41,965 bases of DNA from Acidiphilium sp. (lineage in GTDB: Bacteria; Pseudomonadota; Alphaproteobacteria; Acetobacterales; Acetobacteraceae), in assembly GCA_027449105.1 (NCBI GenBank), contig DAIDMG010000008.1:334-42298 (forward strand), given 5' to 3'. Shown one piece after another: positions 1 through 8,184 of the stretch. Numbering within the stretch: the first letter of the stretch is position 1; each line of letters opens with the position of its first letter. The notes under the pieces are model-generated. The model made no database searches. It saw only the letters and a program-made list of their open reading frames with translations, and was not told the origin of the DNA. The translations under genes were made by a program, and so were the position numbers.

Positions 1-269
1 GTCATGGGTTCGTGAACCTGCTACAAACGAACGGTCAGTTTGCGACTGGGTTGTGTGGCGTGTCCCGGTGACCTAGCTAAAGTTGCTTCACGCCGAACGC
101 ATGATGCCCGGCCTCAAAGCGAGCGAATCACAACCACAACGACCGCGCAACCCTCCACCGGTTTTGCAAGGTTTTTCCACTCAGGCCACACAGATCTTGC
201 AAATCCAAATATTGCCCGCCACTAAAAAGTCATGACTAGATCGCCAAAGTTCGATTTTTCACAGGTGAC
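1..269. other. unassigned flank of mobile-element debris
   Basis: No gene can be supported here. Reading the minus strand, homology to the group II intron reverse transcriptase stops near 270 and is replaced by sequence of another kind, so this block probably belongs to whatever truncated the intron. I could not assign it to an insertion-sequence family. Confidence 0.4.
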
Positions 270-557
270 GAGATTAGCCTCGAGGTTTTGCTCGTAATCC
301 GCCACTGTCACCCCATCGACTCCCGCACTTGCCTGCCGCTTCTGTCGCCGGAACGCTCGTTCAAGCGCCTCGGTATCCACATGGTGCAGCAGGGCGCTGA
401 ACCGGGTTTGGACGGCCTCGCGGGCCGCTGCGTTCACCCGTGCGAGGTTAGATGGCAAAGCGACCCGGCTCTGCGTCCGGACCCGGCCACCCCCGCGTGG
501 GTTCCTTCCAGGCTGGTCCCTTCCCTCGGCGCGCCTCGTTTCCTTCGGCGGCGTCAT
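222..557 (-). pseudogene. group II intron reverse transcriptase/maturase, N-terminal fragment
   Basis: This is the N-terminus of an LtrA-type intron-encoded protein. The intact family has reverse transcriptase, maturase (domain X) and often endonuclease domains and is usually well over 400 residues; only about 96 family-like residues remain. Seen directly: a basic N-terminal leader, then the first RT block with the signature AGVDGVT followed by YEQNLEANL, where the family normally continues into a segment on the lines of 'YRPxPVRRVxIPK'. Homology ends at about 270, and roughly 15 unrelated codons follow before the stop. All catalytic RT blocks (YxDD) are missing, so the fragment cannot be active. 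It lies directly downstream of intron-RNA-like sequence on the same strand, as expected for an ORF inside intron domain IV. Confidence 0.85.
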
Positions 558-955
558 CGGTAGTATGAACCAGTCCGACTCCCGACCTCAGCTCGGACGG
601 TGGCTCCGGTATTACCTTGCCACCATCCCCCGCCGGAGACCAATCCGGCGGACCCGGTCGGGCCTCTCATGTTCCGATGAATGCTATTCATGCGTGATAC
701 GGCCTTCGACCTCGGCGAAGCGATGTCATCTCGCATAACGATGACCCACGTGCTGCCTTCGAGACTGGGAACGCTCTCGGCCTTCGCGATCTTCCACATT
801 TCGAGGCTCAATCCCGCACCCCACATGACCCCTGTCTACACTTCAGACCCCGCGTCACCACGACGCCCGCAAGACTCGGTCCCGGCCTGCCTGCTACGGC
901 TCTAACCGGATGAGACTTTCACTCCATAGGCATTCATCAGCTTCGCATGACGTAC
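558..955 (-). mobile_element. group II intron, 5' RNA domains (truncated intron)
   Basis: Upstream of the RT fragment on the minus strand lies about 400 bases with the look of group II intron domains I-IV. The stretch complementary to 915-932 reads TATGGAGTGAAAGTCTCA, a segment that recurs near the 5' end of many bacterial group II introns, followed by further G-rich paired-looking sequence up to the ORF start. The 5' boundary is placed near 955 because a GTACG-type start occurs there; this is a guess. Domains V and VI, needed for splicing, would lie beyond the truncated ORF and are absent, so the intron is dead. A covariance-model search could fix the class and the boundary. Confidence 0.65.
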
Positions 956-964
956 TCCCGAGTT

Positions 965-1196
965 GTGGTGTAGGAGCGGGTTTCCTGAGCAGGGTTTGCT
1001 GCTCTGTCAGGCTGCCATTGGCGGCAGGCTGACGGAGACAGTATCGCTCAAAGGGCGATGGTTTCCAGCGTCATGTAGCGGGTGCGCTAGACGGTCCATT
1101 CGTCGTGCTGCTCGAGCAAGAGGGCGCCAATCAGCCGGCCGCCGTCAGACTCTCGACGGTCACGCCGGCCAGCTGATCAGCGGCCTCCTACACCAC
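965..1196 (-). mobile_element. internally deleted IS256-family remnant with 12-bp inverted repeats
   Basis: On the minus strand, 1134 to about 1050 encodes the C-terminal tail typical of many IS256-family transposases: LIGALLLEQHDEW, then RYMTLETIA. One in-frame TAG sits where the family usually has Gln. A one-base shift later, DTVSVSLPPMAA and a stop complete the tail at 1007. The remnant is framed by a perfect 12-base inverted repeat, GTGGTGTAGGAG at 965-976 and its complement at 1185-1196, which are probably the element ends. Nearly all of the transposase gene is missing, leaving about 232 bp, like a MITE. No flanking target duplication is visible. Confidence 0.7.
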
Positions 1197-1279
1197 CACC
1201 AGGGACACAACCCTGACCGATCTAGGACAGCATTGGCTGAATGACGCGGCGTCCATAGCCAGACCCTGATCCAGACAAA

Positions 1280-1768
1280 TTGAAAAGCGGGGCCGACCAG
1301 CCGATTCGTGAGCCTCCAAAGGAAACGACGTCCGATCAGCCAAAAAATCTAGAGCAATCCGCCGAGCCACATGGATGCTGCAGCCCCCGTGACGATTTGG
1401 TTGGATTATTCAATATGTTGCGCTATACTGTAAACGATGATCTAACCTATCGATTAGCAACACGACAGGGAGCGGCATTGATCAACGAGTTTGAGGCGGA
1501 CTCAGAGAGAGAAGTCGGACTAGGGGCGCGCAAGACTAGCACGCCACGCTATACGCGCAGGCTGTCTGACAAGATATTGATCGCTTTCCATCACGCCTGC
1601 GATCAGGGTGATTACGAAGTGGCTGAAAAACTCCTCTCAATACTTGAACACATGCTGACGCGACGTACCATGCCCGCAGACTCCAATCGCCGGAAGGGTA
1701 TTGAGAGTCTCGTAGCCGCCCATGAACGGCTTTGGCACCTGCGTCATCCCGAGGAGAAGTTCCGCTGA
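1280..1768 (+). CDS. conserved hypothetical protein (about 162 aa)
   Basis: I do not recognise a named family. The N-terminal 45 residues are polar and low in conserved character. From about residue 46 the protein becomes helical, with a basic segment near residues 85-95 and a helix pair near residues 96-130 ([22 protein letters not shown]) that looks like a conserved bacterial hypothetical: an amphipathic, TPR-like helix-turn-helix without visible catalytic residues. The longest frame starts at a TTG at 1280; an in-frame ATG at 1415 would give a shorter protein beginning at MLRYTV and keep all of the conserved-looking part. The 3' end runs 25 bases into the convergent rnhB. No promoter or ribosome site is obvious. 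It is probably a real gene, because its composition is protein-like and it ends cleanly at its neighbour. Confidence 0.55.
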   Translation: MKSGADQPIREPPKETTSDQPKNLEQSAEPHGCCSPRDDLVGLFNMLRYTVNDDLTYRLATRQGAALINEFEADSEREVGLGARKTSTPRYTRRLSDKILIAFHHACDQGDYEVAEKLLSILEHMLTRRTMPADSNRRKGIESLVAAHERLWHLRHPEEKFR

Positions 1769-2382
1769 GCGCCGGCTTTCTGTTGTCCACGCAATAGGTC
1801 GCCAAAACCCCATCGGTGGTGCACGGTCGCACCCAGCTGTGCGATAGCGGCGCGGTGGCTCGCAGTTCCGTATCCGGCATTACACTCCCATCCATACCCC
1901 GGGTATCGTGTACCGAGCCGTTCCATTAGACGGTCTCGCGTAACCTTGGCGACAATTGACGCGGCTGCGATTGATAGAGACTGACGGTCGCCGCCAATAA
2001 CCGTAGAACAAGGGATCCCCTTGATTGACGGAGCTATGTTGCCGTCGACCAGTACATGATCAGGGGCTACACTTAGTCGTTGAACCGCCCGACTCATCGC
2101 CAAAAGGGTCGCCTTCAAGATATTTCTTTGCTCGATTTCAGATACAGATGCCGCTCCAAGCGCGATGACTGCCCCGGAAGCTTCAAGCAAGGACAGGAGC
2201 GCCCGTCGTGTCGACGAGCTCAAACGCTTCGAATCGTCGATTGACGCCGCTAGTTCCGGCGTCAGGTGGTGCGGTAACATGACGGCTGCCGCAACCACGG
2301 GCCCCGCAAGAGGACCACGGCCCGCCTCGTCCACGCCAGCCACGCGGCCGCCGAAGTGTCTTTCGATCGACCGATCCGGCAC
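1744..2382 (-). CDS. rnhB: ribonuclease HII
   Basis: RNase HII cleaves the RNA strand of RNA-DNA hybrids and initiates removal of single ribonucleotides misincorporated in DNA; it is a cytosolic, metal-dependent enzyme. The 212-residue length is normal. Seen directly: the N-terminal [21 protein letters not shown] block containing the first catalytic Asp-Glu pair, the DDSKRLS segment, a central VLVDGN segment and the [14 protein letters not shown] block that carries the last acidic residue, ending in a [10 protein letters not shown]-type tail. The start is a GTG whose first base is the last base of the preceding TAG stop, so the gene is translationally coupled to the NuoB-like subunit upstream. 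It is the last gene of the Ehr-like operon; no functional link is known, and the coupling is probably just operon packing. Confidence 0.95.
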   Translation of the reverse strand: MPDRSIERHFGGRVAGVDEAGRGPLAGPVVAAAVMLPHHLTPELAASIDDSKRLSSSTRRALLSLLEASGAVIALGAASVSEIEQRNILKATLLAMSRAVQRLSVAPDHVLVDGNIAPSIKGIPCSTVIGGDRQSLSIAAASIVAKVTRDRLMERLGTRYPGYGWECNAGYGTASHRAAIAQLGATVHHRWGFGDLLRGQQKAGAQRNFSSG

Positions 2383-2888
2383 TATAGTATCCCTGCACGC
2401 GATCCAAGAGCTGAAGGCGCGCGGTTCGCCTCCAGGACCGTCAGCAACCCCGAAATAATCCTAGCCGGCGAGGGCGGACAGCCACTAATGACCAGGTCAA
2501 CAGGCAATATCGCTGCTGCACCGCCGAGCACAGACGAACTACCCTTAAAAATCCCTCCGTCCGCCGCACAATCACCGACTGCCACGACGAAACGCGGTCG
2601 TGCCATCGCTGCCAAGCACTGGCGTGCGGACCCGGCGAGGCCAGTGCTGGAAACACCTGTAATTAAAAGAATATCAGCCCATCGCGGATCCTCAACCATG
2701 CAAATTCCGTGGTAGCCAAGATGGTCCCACATTAGCGTGGCACTCAGCAACTCCATCTCACAACCGCCGCAACTGCCAGCGTCGACGTGGCGGATCGCCA
2801 ATGATCGCCCAAGCAGTGTTTCACCCGCGGCTGCCAACCGTGCAGCCAAGCCTTGCACGATATCCAACTGCTTTGTTGACTGGCTCAC
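2382..2888 (-). CDS. Ehr/HyfI-type [4Fe-4S] small subunit (NuoB-like)
   Basis: This 168-residue protein is homologous to NuoB of complex I and to the small subunit of group 4 membrane-bound hydrogenases (HyfI, HycG, MbhJ). These proteins carry the Fe-S cluster nearest the active or quinone site. The cluster ligands look intact: C40 and C43 in a CGGC motif, C107 in GDCAADGG and C137 in GCPPSP. The WADILLITG segment is typical of the family. The gene starts at an ATG overlapping the stop of the large-subunit gene by four bases (ATGA), and its stop overlaps the rnhB start. Together with the large subunit, which lacks Ni ligands, it points to an electron-transfer complex with an intact proximal cluster but no hydrogenase centre. 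Confidence 0.88.
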   Translation of the reverse strand: MSQSTKQLDIVQGLAARLAAAGETLLGRSLAIRHVDAGSCGGCEMELLSATLMWDHLGYHGICMVEDPRWADILLITGVSSTGLAGSARQCLAAMARPRFVVAVGDCAADGGIFKGSSSVLGGAAAILPVDLVISGCPPSPARIISGLLTVLEANRAPSALGSRAGIL

Positions 2889-4201
2889 AGATCAATTCCA
2901 CAAGCGGACGGCATTACTAGCATCGAGCGCAACAGAAAATCATCGATCCGCATAAATCTTGAGGCTCGTTCCAACGCTTCCGCCACGCGAGCGCCAGGAG
3001 TAACGATAAAGCCAAACGCGATAACGCCCAACTCAAGCGACAAAACGTAACGAATGAGCCCGTGTGCGCTCGCTGCAGCGCCTATACCGAACCCGTCATG
3101 ATCAGGTAGTGGAACGGCCGTCGGCTCAGCGTCGTGACGCCATGGAGCGATACATGCCTCTTTCGCCCCGTTCCGCGCTCGGCGCGCCCAGTCGCCAGCG
3201 AACGAAGCATTGGAGCCAAAGCGCTTCCGTATAGACCAACCGCCAAATGGCCGGGTCACAGTGTCAATATCCTGTAGCACATCACCGAGGGCAGACCACG
3301 CGCTCAAATCCGGCCGGGCCGCCATACCGCCCGGCACCACGACGTCCATCATCAATCGATGGCCAAAAATCGCTTCTAGAGTATCCGCGATAGTACAACG
3401 CAAATTGATCAAGCGGGTCGCCAACCCGTCCGCGCCCACCGCAGCAGCAGCCCGCGCCAGCCGCAACAGCGACACAGTGCAGTGCTCAAGCGCAAGCATC
3501 TTGCCCCGTATCTCTTCAACGTGCGGCGGTAACGAGCAGGCGCTCGCCGCTTCCACGGCCCGAGCATACGCTACAGCATGTGCAACACACGCCTCCGAAT
3601 CAATCCGCGCACAAGTGCGCGCAGCCGCTCGTGGAGATTGACCTGCAATCAGGCGTAGTACCCCGCGATGCGTATACCCAAACCGGTGTTCTGTAGCCAC
3701 CACGACGTTACCGTCGAGGGTCAAATGCCGATGATATGGGGCAGCAAACAGACCGCCGACCGGGCCTAGTCCGATCTGATATTCTCCGTCTCCAGGCGTA
3801 TCACGGAAGCCGGGCCACGCGGGGTTTTCTCCCGTTGAGCCCAGAGCGATAGCCGGCCGTTCATCATTTGCCTGTTCAGCGACAGCACCGTTCAGGTCAT
3901 GCGCCAGGCGCTCATACCACGCAGCTTCCGGCCGGACGCGGGAAACCGCACAATACGTTCCCTCATTCAAGGCCGATACCACGGGTACAATAGCCTCGCC
4001 ACACTGAAGAAGCAGGTATACCCGACCACGATCAATAAACAACGCGACAAACCCTATCGTGGTCTCGTTACGAAGCCCCTCAATCAGGCATTCCCAGTCT
4101 GGCGCCGTCAAAACCCGCAGGTTTTCGGGGGCACCCGGCTCGATTGCCGCCCGATCAAGAATTGCCGCGACATTCACCGCATCACTTTTTAGGTCATCCA
4201 T
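2885..4201 (-). CDS. Ehr-type large subunit: fused NuoC/NuoD-like, no Ni-binding cysteines
   Basis: This is a 438-residue relative of the group 4 [NiFe]-hydrogenase catalytic subunit and of complex I NuoCD. Residues 1 to about 125 resemble the NuoC/30-kDa domain. From about 140 the NuoD/hydrogenase-large domain begins, with the family motif GYTHRG at 175-180. True [NiFe] enzymes bind the metal through two CxxC pairs. Here the N-terminal pair (normally RxCGxC) is replaced at 199-206 by RIDSEACV, and the C-terminus ends MPSACGIDL with no DPCxxC. Nickel therefore cannot be bound in the usual way, which is the defining trait of the 'energy-converting hydrogenase related' (Ehr) group. The chosen ATG at 4201 overlaps the end of the upstream membrane subunit by 13 bases (ATGGATGACCTAA). 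The electron donor and acceptor cannot be read from sequence. Confidence 0.85.
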   Translation of the reverse strand: MDDLKSDAVNVAAILDRAAIEPGAPENLRVLTAPDWECLIEGLRNETTIGFVALFIDRGRVYLLLQCGEAIVPVVSALNEGTYCAVSRVRPEAAWYERLAHDLNGAVAEQANDERPAIALGSTGENPAWPGFRDTPGDGEYQIGLGPVGGLFAAPYHRHLTLDGNVVVATEHRFGYTHRGVLRLIAGQSPRAAARTCARIDSEACVAHAVAYARAVEAASACSLPPHVEEIRGKMLALEHCTVSLLRLARAAAAVGADGLATRLINLRCTIADTLEAIFGHRLMMDVVVPGGMAARPDLSAWSALGDVLQDIDTVTRPFGGWSIRKRFGSNASFAGDWARRARNGAKEACIAPWRHDAEPTAVPLPDHDGFGIGAAASAHGLIRYVLSLELGVIAFGFIVTPGARVAEALERASRFMRIDDFLLRSMLVMPSACGIDL

Positions 4202-5580
4202 CGTATCAGTGTTCCGGGCATCGCAGTTGCCATCGCGGGCACCACACCAAGGGCCGTAAGGGCTGCCACAACAACCCATGCGGTCGCAGCCCACCGGTTT
4301 GGCGTGCCTCCCACAACTCGTGTTACCGTTTTCGAAATTACCAAGAATGCGAGCAGAAGAAGCCCGATCACGCTGAAAGCGACAACCTCTGGCTCTAAAT
4401 TAGAGGCGGCGTGCAATGCCAAGCAGTCCCCAGCAAACAATCCAAACGGCGGCAGTCCTGCTAACGCAAGAAGTGAGAGCCTCTCCACCAGAGAATCTCG
4501 TGCACTAAGAACAATTGCCAGTCGGCCCAAGATGAGCGCGGCCAAAAGAACAACAATCCCGCTGCGGGCATGTGCCAGCAGAGCGCCTACCAGCACCCCC
4601 GTCTGAGCCAACATCAGGCTATCAACCGCGCAATCCCGCCGTCGCATCACGACAATTGCCCCCCAAATCATCACTGGCATGATAAAAAGCCATGATTTCG
4701 ACGGAATTTCTACCAGGTTTGGCAAGAACAGGGCTAAGGCCAGCAATGCCAGGGCGGCAGGTATACTCCAGGACCATCGCTTTATCGGCGCCAATATCGG
4801 CGCGACGGTCATCAGCAAAAAAGCAACTATTATTTTGACGAAAAACAGCGCCACGCCTGGAAGCCAGCTGTCGACATGTTTTGCATTCGCAATATCGAGG
4901 CATGACAATGTGTCGAAGGCAAATAGAATGACCGCGACGCGCCCCAACATCGCAGCCACCATCCACAATGCTCGATCAGGACCCGAACTGTCCGCTGCAG
5001 GCGCAATCTCTTCAAGACTCAAGACAAGGAATAACCCTGCCATACCCAAGACTTGCGCCACGACATTCGCAGTATCGGAGCCCACCGGAGCCACCAACGT
5101 TAGCGATCGCGCAATTTCGCTATGGACCAGCCCCACCAGGGATAAAGCGATGACGAACACGACCAAGTCGCGAGCAGCCAGCGCCGCTGACAAACCACGC
5201 GCCCCCTGTCCAGCGTCAAGCGCAGCAAGTATTAGGGCTGCACGTCCGAGCGACAGAAGCCCAATAACGACCGGCGCCGTCGCCAATGGCTGCGTCAGGG
5301 TATCGAAGAAGGCGCCCGGGACAACAAACGCCGCCAAACTCATTGCTGATACACCCAATGGTGCCCACATCGGTGCCAACGGAGAAGAAAATTCCGGTAT
5401 GGCTCGTCGCTTCCGCCACAGTTTCACGAGATCGAACAAAGGTTGTAGAAATGGCGGCGGAGCACGCCCGGCGCCCCTGGCACGCATCCAAATCAACCCC
5501 GCCTCCAGGAGAATTGCAGCGACTGCCGTAAGAGCCAGCTCCATGGCCGTGGCAACCATTCGGAGAAGAAAAGCTATCAT
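4189..5580 (-). CDS. NuoH/HyfC-like membrane subunit with antiporter-like C-terminal extension
   Basis: This 463-residue, very hydrophobic protein has many predicted membrane helices. Residues 1 to about 290 resemble NuoH/HyfC, the subunit joining the membrane arm to the peripheral arm: helix 1 is followed by a basic cytoplasmic loop (RARGAGRAPPPFLQPLFDLVKL, about 34-53) as in the quinone/ferredoxin-side loop of the family. From about residue 300 the protein continues with more helices. At 376-385 it carries LPPFGLFAGD, a motif typical of the last discontinuous helix region of NuoL/M/N and Mrp antiporter subunits. It therefore looks like a fusion of a NuoH-like unit with a partial antiporter-like (HyfE/HyfF-type) module. 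The start is the ATG overlapping the upstream stop by four bases. Its partners are the flanking Ehr-like subunits. Confidence 0.75.
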   Translation of the reverse strand: MIAFLLRMVATAMELALTAVAAILLEAGLIWMRARGAGRAPPPFLQPLFDLVKLWRKRRAIPEFSSPLAPMWAPLGVSAMSLAAFVVPGAFFDTLTQPLATAPVVIGLLSLGRAALILAALDAGQGARGLSAALAARDLVVFVIALSLVGLVHSEIARSLTLVAPVGSDTANVVAQVLGMAGLFLVLSLEEIAPAADSSGPDRALWMVAAMLGRVAVILFAFDTLSCLDIANAKHVDSWLPGVALFFVKIIVAFLLMTVAPILAPIKRWSWSIPAALALLALALFLPNLVEIPSKSWLFIMPVMIWGAIVVMRRRDCAVDSLMLAQTGVLVGALLAHARSGIVVLLAALILGRLAIVLSARDSLVERLSLLALAGLPPFGLFAGDCLALHAASNLEPEVVAFSVIGLLLLAFLVISKTVTRVVGGTPNRWAATAWVVVAALTALGVVPAMATAMPGTLIRWMT

Positions 5581-6899
5581 AACGCCAACACCGACCGTAT
5601 TGCAGCCCACAATCTGGACCACAGGCCAATCGAAGCTTTGTCGGAACCGAAAAGCGGCCGGGCGAATCCGCTTGCTGTAATCTCGGTCCTTGGGTCGTTG
5701 AACGGCATCCATACGGGTGGCTGTGCAAAGCCTTCCGTCCAATGAGGGACGAAATCACTACCTACACGCGCCTCGGCCCAACGTAAGACGACCACTATAC
5801 CCGTCAACATCAACGTCAACACGGCGAGAGACCAGCGGCCGGGCACCACGAACCAACCGACCAGCAGCGCCCCCACTGCGAGTAGCAGAACGCCCAACAG
5901 CCCCAGATCGCGAGTATCTTCTGCAGCGGCGGCGCGCAAACTGCGTGGGCGCCCCAACGAAATCGCCCCAAAGGCCCGGATCGCAGCAAAGGTCGACAGT
6001 GCTGACCACGCAATAACACCAACGCCATAGGTCAGCATAGCCAGGCCGCTGCGATCGAACGCAATGCGGCGCCAGCATCGAAGCAAAATTGCGAATCCAG
6101 CACCTGGCGGCACTATAGACACGGCGAAGATGAAAATCAGAAGGATGAGTGAAAGATCTGGCATGCCCCGCGCCAGACCACCAAGCCAGTCGAATTCATC
6201 TGTACCAATCTCTTTGCGAAGAAGGTTCGCAATCAGGGTGAGTCCCGCCCCGGTCAGAGCGGCGAGTACAGCCGCCCCGACTGCAACTCGCAACATACCG
6301 GCTGTGAATGCCCCGACTGCAATGCCAGACAAACCGAGCGCTGTTGCCCGCACGTATCGCTGCAGATCAGGAGCATTGCACGCTCGGGCAGCACCAAGTG
6401 GCGCAATAAGCGCGCCAAGCAGCCGCAGGAGATTATCCAAGCTGCCACCAACATGCATAAAAACGTGCAAAGCCAATAATGGGCGCACGAGGCACACCGG
6501 AATTGCCGACAGAAGCAATGCCTCCGTACCGGCGCAGCCAACGGTTAGCCAAGACGCCGAAAGTATACCGAAGGTCGCCACGTATATATCCTGGCCGGCC
6601 CCCATGAGCGCAAATGCAACTACTCCTGCTACGAACCGCCATTCGCACATGTCCGGAACAGCGAGAACAACCACACCCGAAACAAAAAACACCGGCATAA
6701 GCAGGATCGCGCCTACACGATCAACGCCCAACGTAATGTGACCGAACGGCCCAAGACCATAGATCATGAACGACGAAAACCAGGGTCCAAACAGGGTGTC
6801 TCCGATAAGAACGAGAAGCACGGCGAACGCCGACATCGAGAACGCCGTCGCCCCCCCGTCAATTCCCAGCCTGCGCGTTGTTCGACCGATTCGCCGCAT
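5577..6899 (-). CDS. antiporter-like (NuoL/HyfB-type) membrane subunit, short and divergent
   Basis: First gene of the Ehr-like operon: about 440 residues with many membrane helices. The N-terminal segment (TM1 near 20-40, then YGLGPFGHITLGVDRVGAIL near 47-66) matches the start of HyfB/NuoL-type subunits. At 240-247 GGLARGMP and at 264-269 PPGAGF match the GGLxRxMP and PPxxGF signatures of the antiporter family. These subunits normally reach 480-680 residues and contain a P-x-A-P-x-x-x-S-G-V-x-x-K segment around helices 6-7; I cannot find it, and the intervening region (about 130-170) is unusual. The ion path may be altered or lost. An ATG at 6899 is assumed as the start because it precedes the first helix. 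A stronger ribosome site (GGAGGGATTATG) lies upstream near 7030 in another frame, so a 5' frameshift or a different start is possible. Confidence 0.65.
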   Translation of the reverse strand: MRRIGRTTRRLGIDGGATAFSMSAFAVLLVLIGDTLFGPWFSSFMIYGLGPFGHITLGVDRVGAILLMPVFFVSGVVVLAVPDMCEWRFVAGVVAFALMGAGQDIYVATFGILSASWLTVGCAGTEALLLSAIPVCLVRPLLALHVFMHVGGSLDNLLRLLGALIAPLGAARACNAPDLQRYVRATALGLSGIAVGAFTAGMLRVAVGAAVLAALTGAGLTLIANLLRKEIGTDEFDWLGGLARGMPDLSLILLIFIFAVSIVPPGAGFAILLRCWRRIAFDRSGLAMLTYGVGVIAWSALSTFAAIRAFGAISLGRPRSLRAAAAEDTRDLGLLGVLLLAVGALLVGWFVVPGRWSLAVLTLMLTGIVVVLRWAEARVGSDFVPHWTEGFAQPPVWMPFNDPRTEITASGFARPLFGSDKASIGLWSRLWAAIRSVLAL

Positions 6900-7578
6900 G
6901 ATCTTTGGTAGCAGTGTTTTGGCGGTGGTGTCATCGGGGATGCGGAAGTCACTACCCGTGTCGGGTTCCGACCGTGTCCAAAACCTGTTGCATAATGAAC
7001 CGCTACAAGCGTGCCCGCGCCTGTGGCCATAATCCCTCCAAAACCACTTGCACAAAAAAAACCCGCCTTGGTGTCGGTCGTGTTGAGCCTATTAGCGGGA
7101 CCTCTACAGAACATTCCCGAACGTTGTATTGTAGTACATACGTTGTTGCTTTTTCATTTCCCCCGACTGCTGCTGATGTTTACAATACACCCGACTCTTG
7201 CCAAACGCGCGAATGAAACAGCTTCTGCCGGTTTTAGAAAAAGGCTGCGGTAGTTACAAATGTCACCGCCGGATCCACAACACTGTGTATCGCTGGAACG
7301 TAAATACAGAAGTCAGATCGGTGGCATCATTGCGCCGACACTGCGTACTGGAGACAACATCACCTACCAATCATCGCAAGCAACAAAAAGAAAGATGAGG
7401 AAAAACAAAAAGACTGGCCCAAGGTGTCGCATTTTCGCACACCACAAAAACCTATACGGCGAGACGATCGTTGCAAAAAACTGCTGGAGGCAGCCAATGC
7501 CTGGAATCAGCTACAATGTCACTATCACTCATATCCGAGTTAAGGAGCCATTTTTATGGAGCCGCCCCATTAATCCAT
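6900..7578. other. region upstream of Ehr-like operon, no supported gene
   Basis: About 0.68 kb without a convincing gene. It should hold the promoter of the leftward Ehr-like operon, but no clear -35/-10 pair stood out. The minus-strand GGAGGGATTATG near 7030 is a good ribosome site opening a short frame (MATGAGTLVAVHYATG) that is not in frame with the antiporter-like subunit. The plus strand between 7380 and 7460 is purine-rich. Confidence 0.4.
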
Positions 7579-8184
7579 CTACCGTGCGAGCAATTCCGGG
7601 GGCAAATTGATCTTAGAATAACCCGAGGGCAGCCGGAACAGATTCGGTGGCTGAACCGCTTCACGCACATGGAGCGCCACGACCCGTACCGAGCCTTGCG
7701 CATCGGTTCCCTCGCCGCCTAACAAGACGCCATCGCTAGTAAGGCACGCAGTACCCTCGGCGGAACGCGTTAGCACCAGATAGCTCTTACAACGATGTCC
7801 GGCGATCATTCTGCGGCCTAGCGCCGTGAATCTCAGTCCATTTCCAGCAAGTGCGTGGTGCATCGCGACCGCAATTTCTGGAATACTTACGACTGCATGC
7901 ATCTGCGGTATAATCATTTCAGCAGTAAGCCTTCTCAAGTCCAGAAGAATCACGGTACCAAGCTCGCCGTCACCCAAACTGGTCATCCTTACGCGCTTGA
8001 GTTCCGCCGAATACTGGACACGCCAGGTCATGCCAGCCCGGCCAGACGGAGTGACCCGATAAACCCCAACCATGTCATTGGCAGGTAGCAACATGGGTTG
8101 CGGAGCTGCGGCAGCATTCGTGGCTACCAACCACAGCATCGCTGCTGCGGCGAGCAGTGGCCATAACATCGTTGACTGTCTCAT
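7579..8184 (-). CDS. predicted periplasmic protein, DUF4412-like
   Basis: A 201-residue protein with a clear Sec signal peptide: a short basic start, a hydrophobic core (LWPLLAAAAMLWLVA) and an Ala-rich cleavage region ending near residue 27 (NAAAAPQP). The mature part is beta-rich. It contains a Cys pair (HRCKSYLV and TACLTSDG) and ends with FRLPSGYSKINLPPELL, a closing seen in exported proteins of this sort (compare DUF4412-type) that follow a 'dip into the envelope and report modification' layout; the true function is unknown. The gene starts at an ATG that overlaps the aat stop by four bases, so the two are co-translated. No catalytic motif is visible. Confidence 0.72.
   Translation of the reverse strand: MRQSTMLWPLLAAAAMLWLVATNAAAAPQPMLLPANDMVGVYRVTPSGRAGMTWRVQYSAELKRVRMTSLGDGELGTVILLDLRRLTAEMIIPQMHAVVSIPEIAVAMHHALAGNGLRFTALGRRMIAGHRCKSYLVLTRSAEGTACLTSDGVLLGGEGTDAQGSVRVVALHVREAVQPPNLFRLPSGYSKINLPPELLAR

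Noticed and set aside
4679-5680. Plus-strand 333-codon frame opposite the NuoH-like gene
   Set aside because: Composition is Ala/Arg/Thr-rich without family features; it is the shadow of the hydrophobic membrane gene on the other strand.
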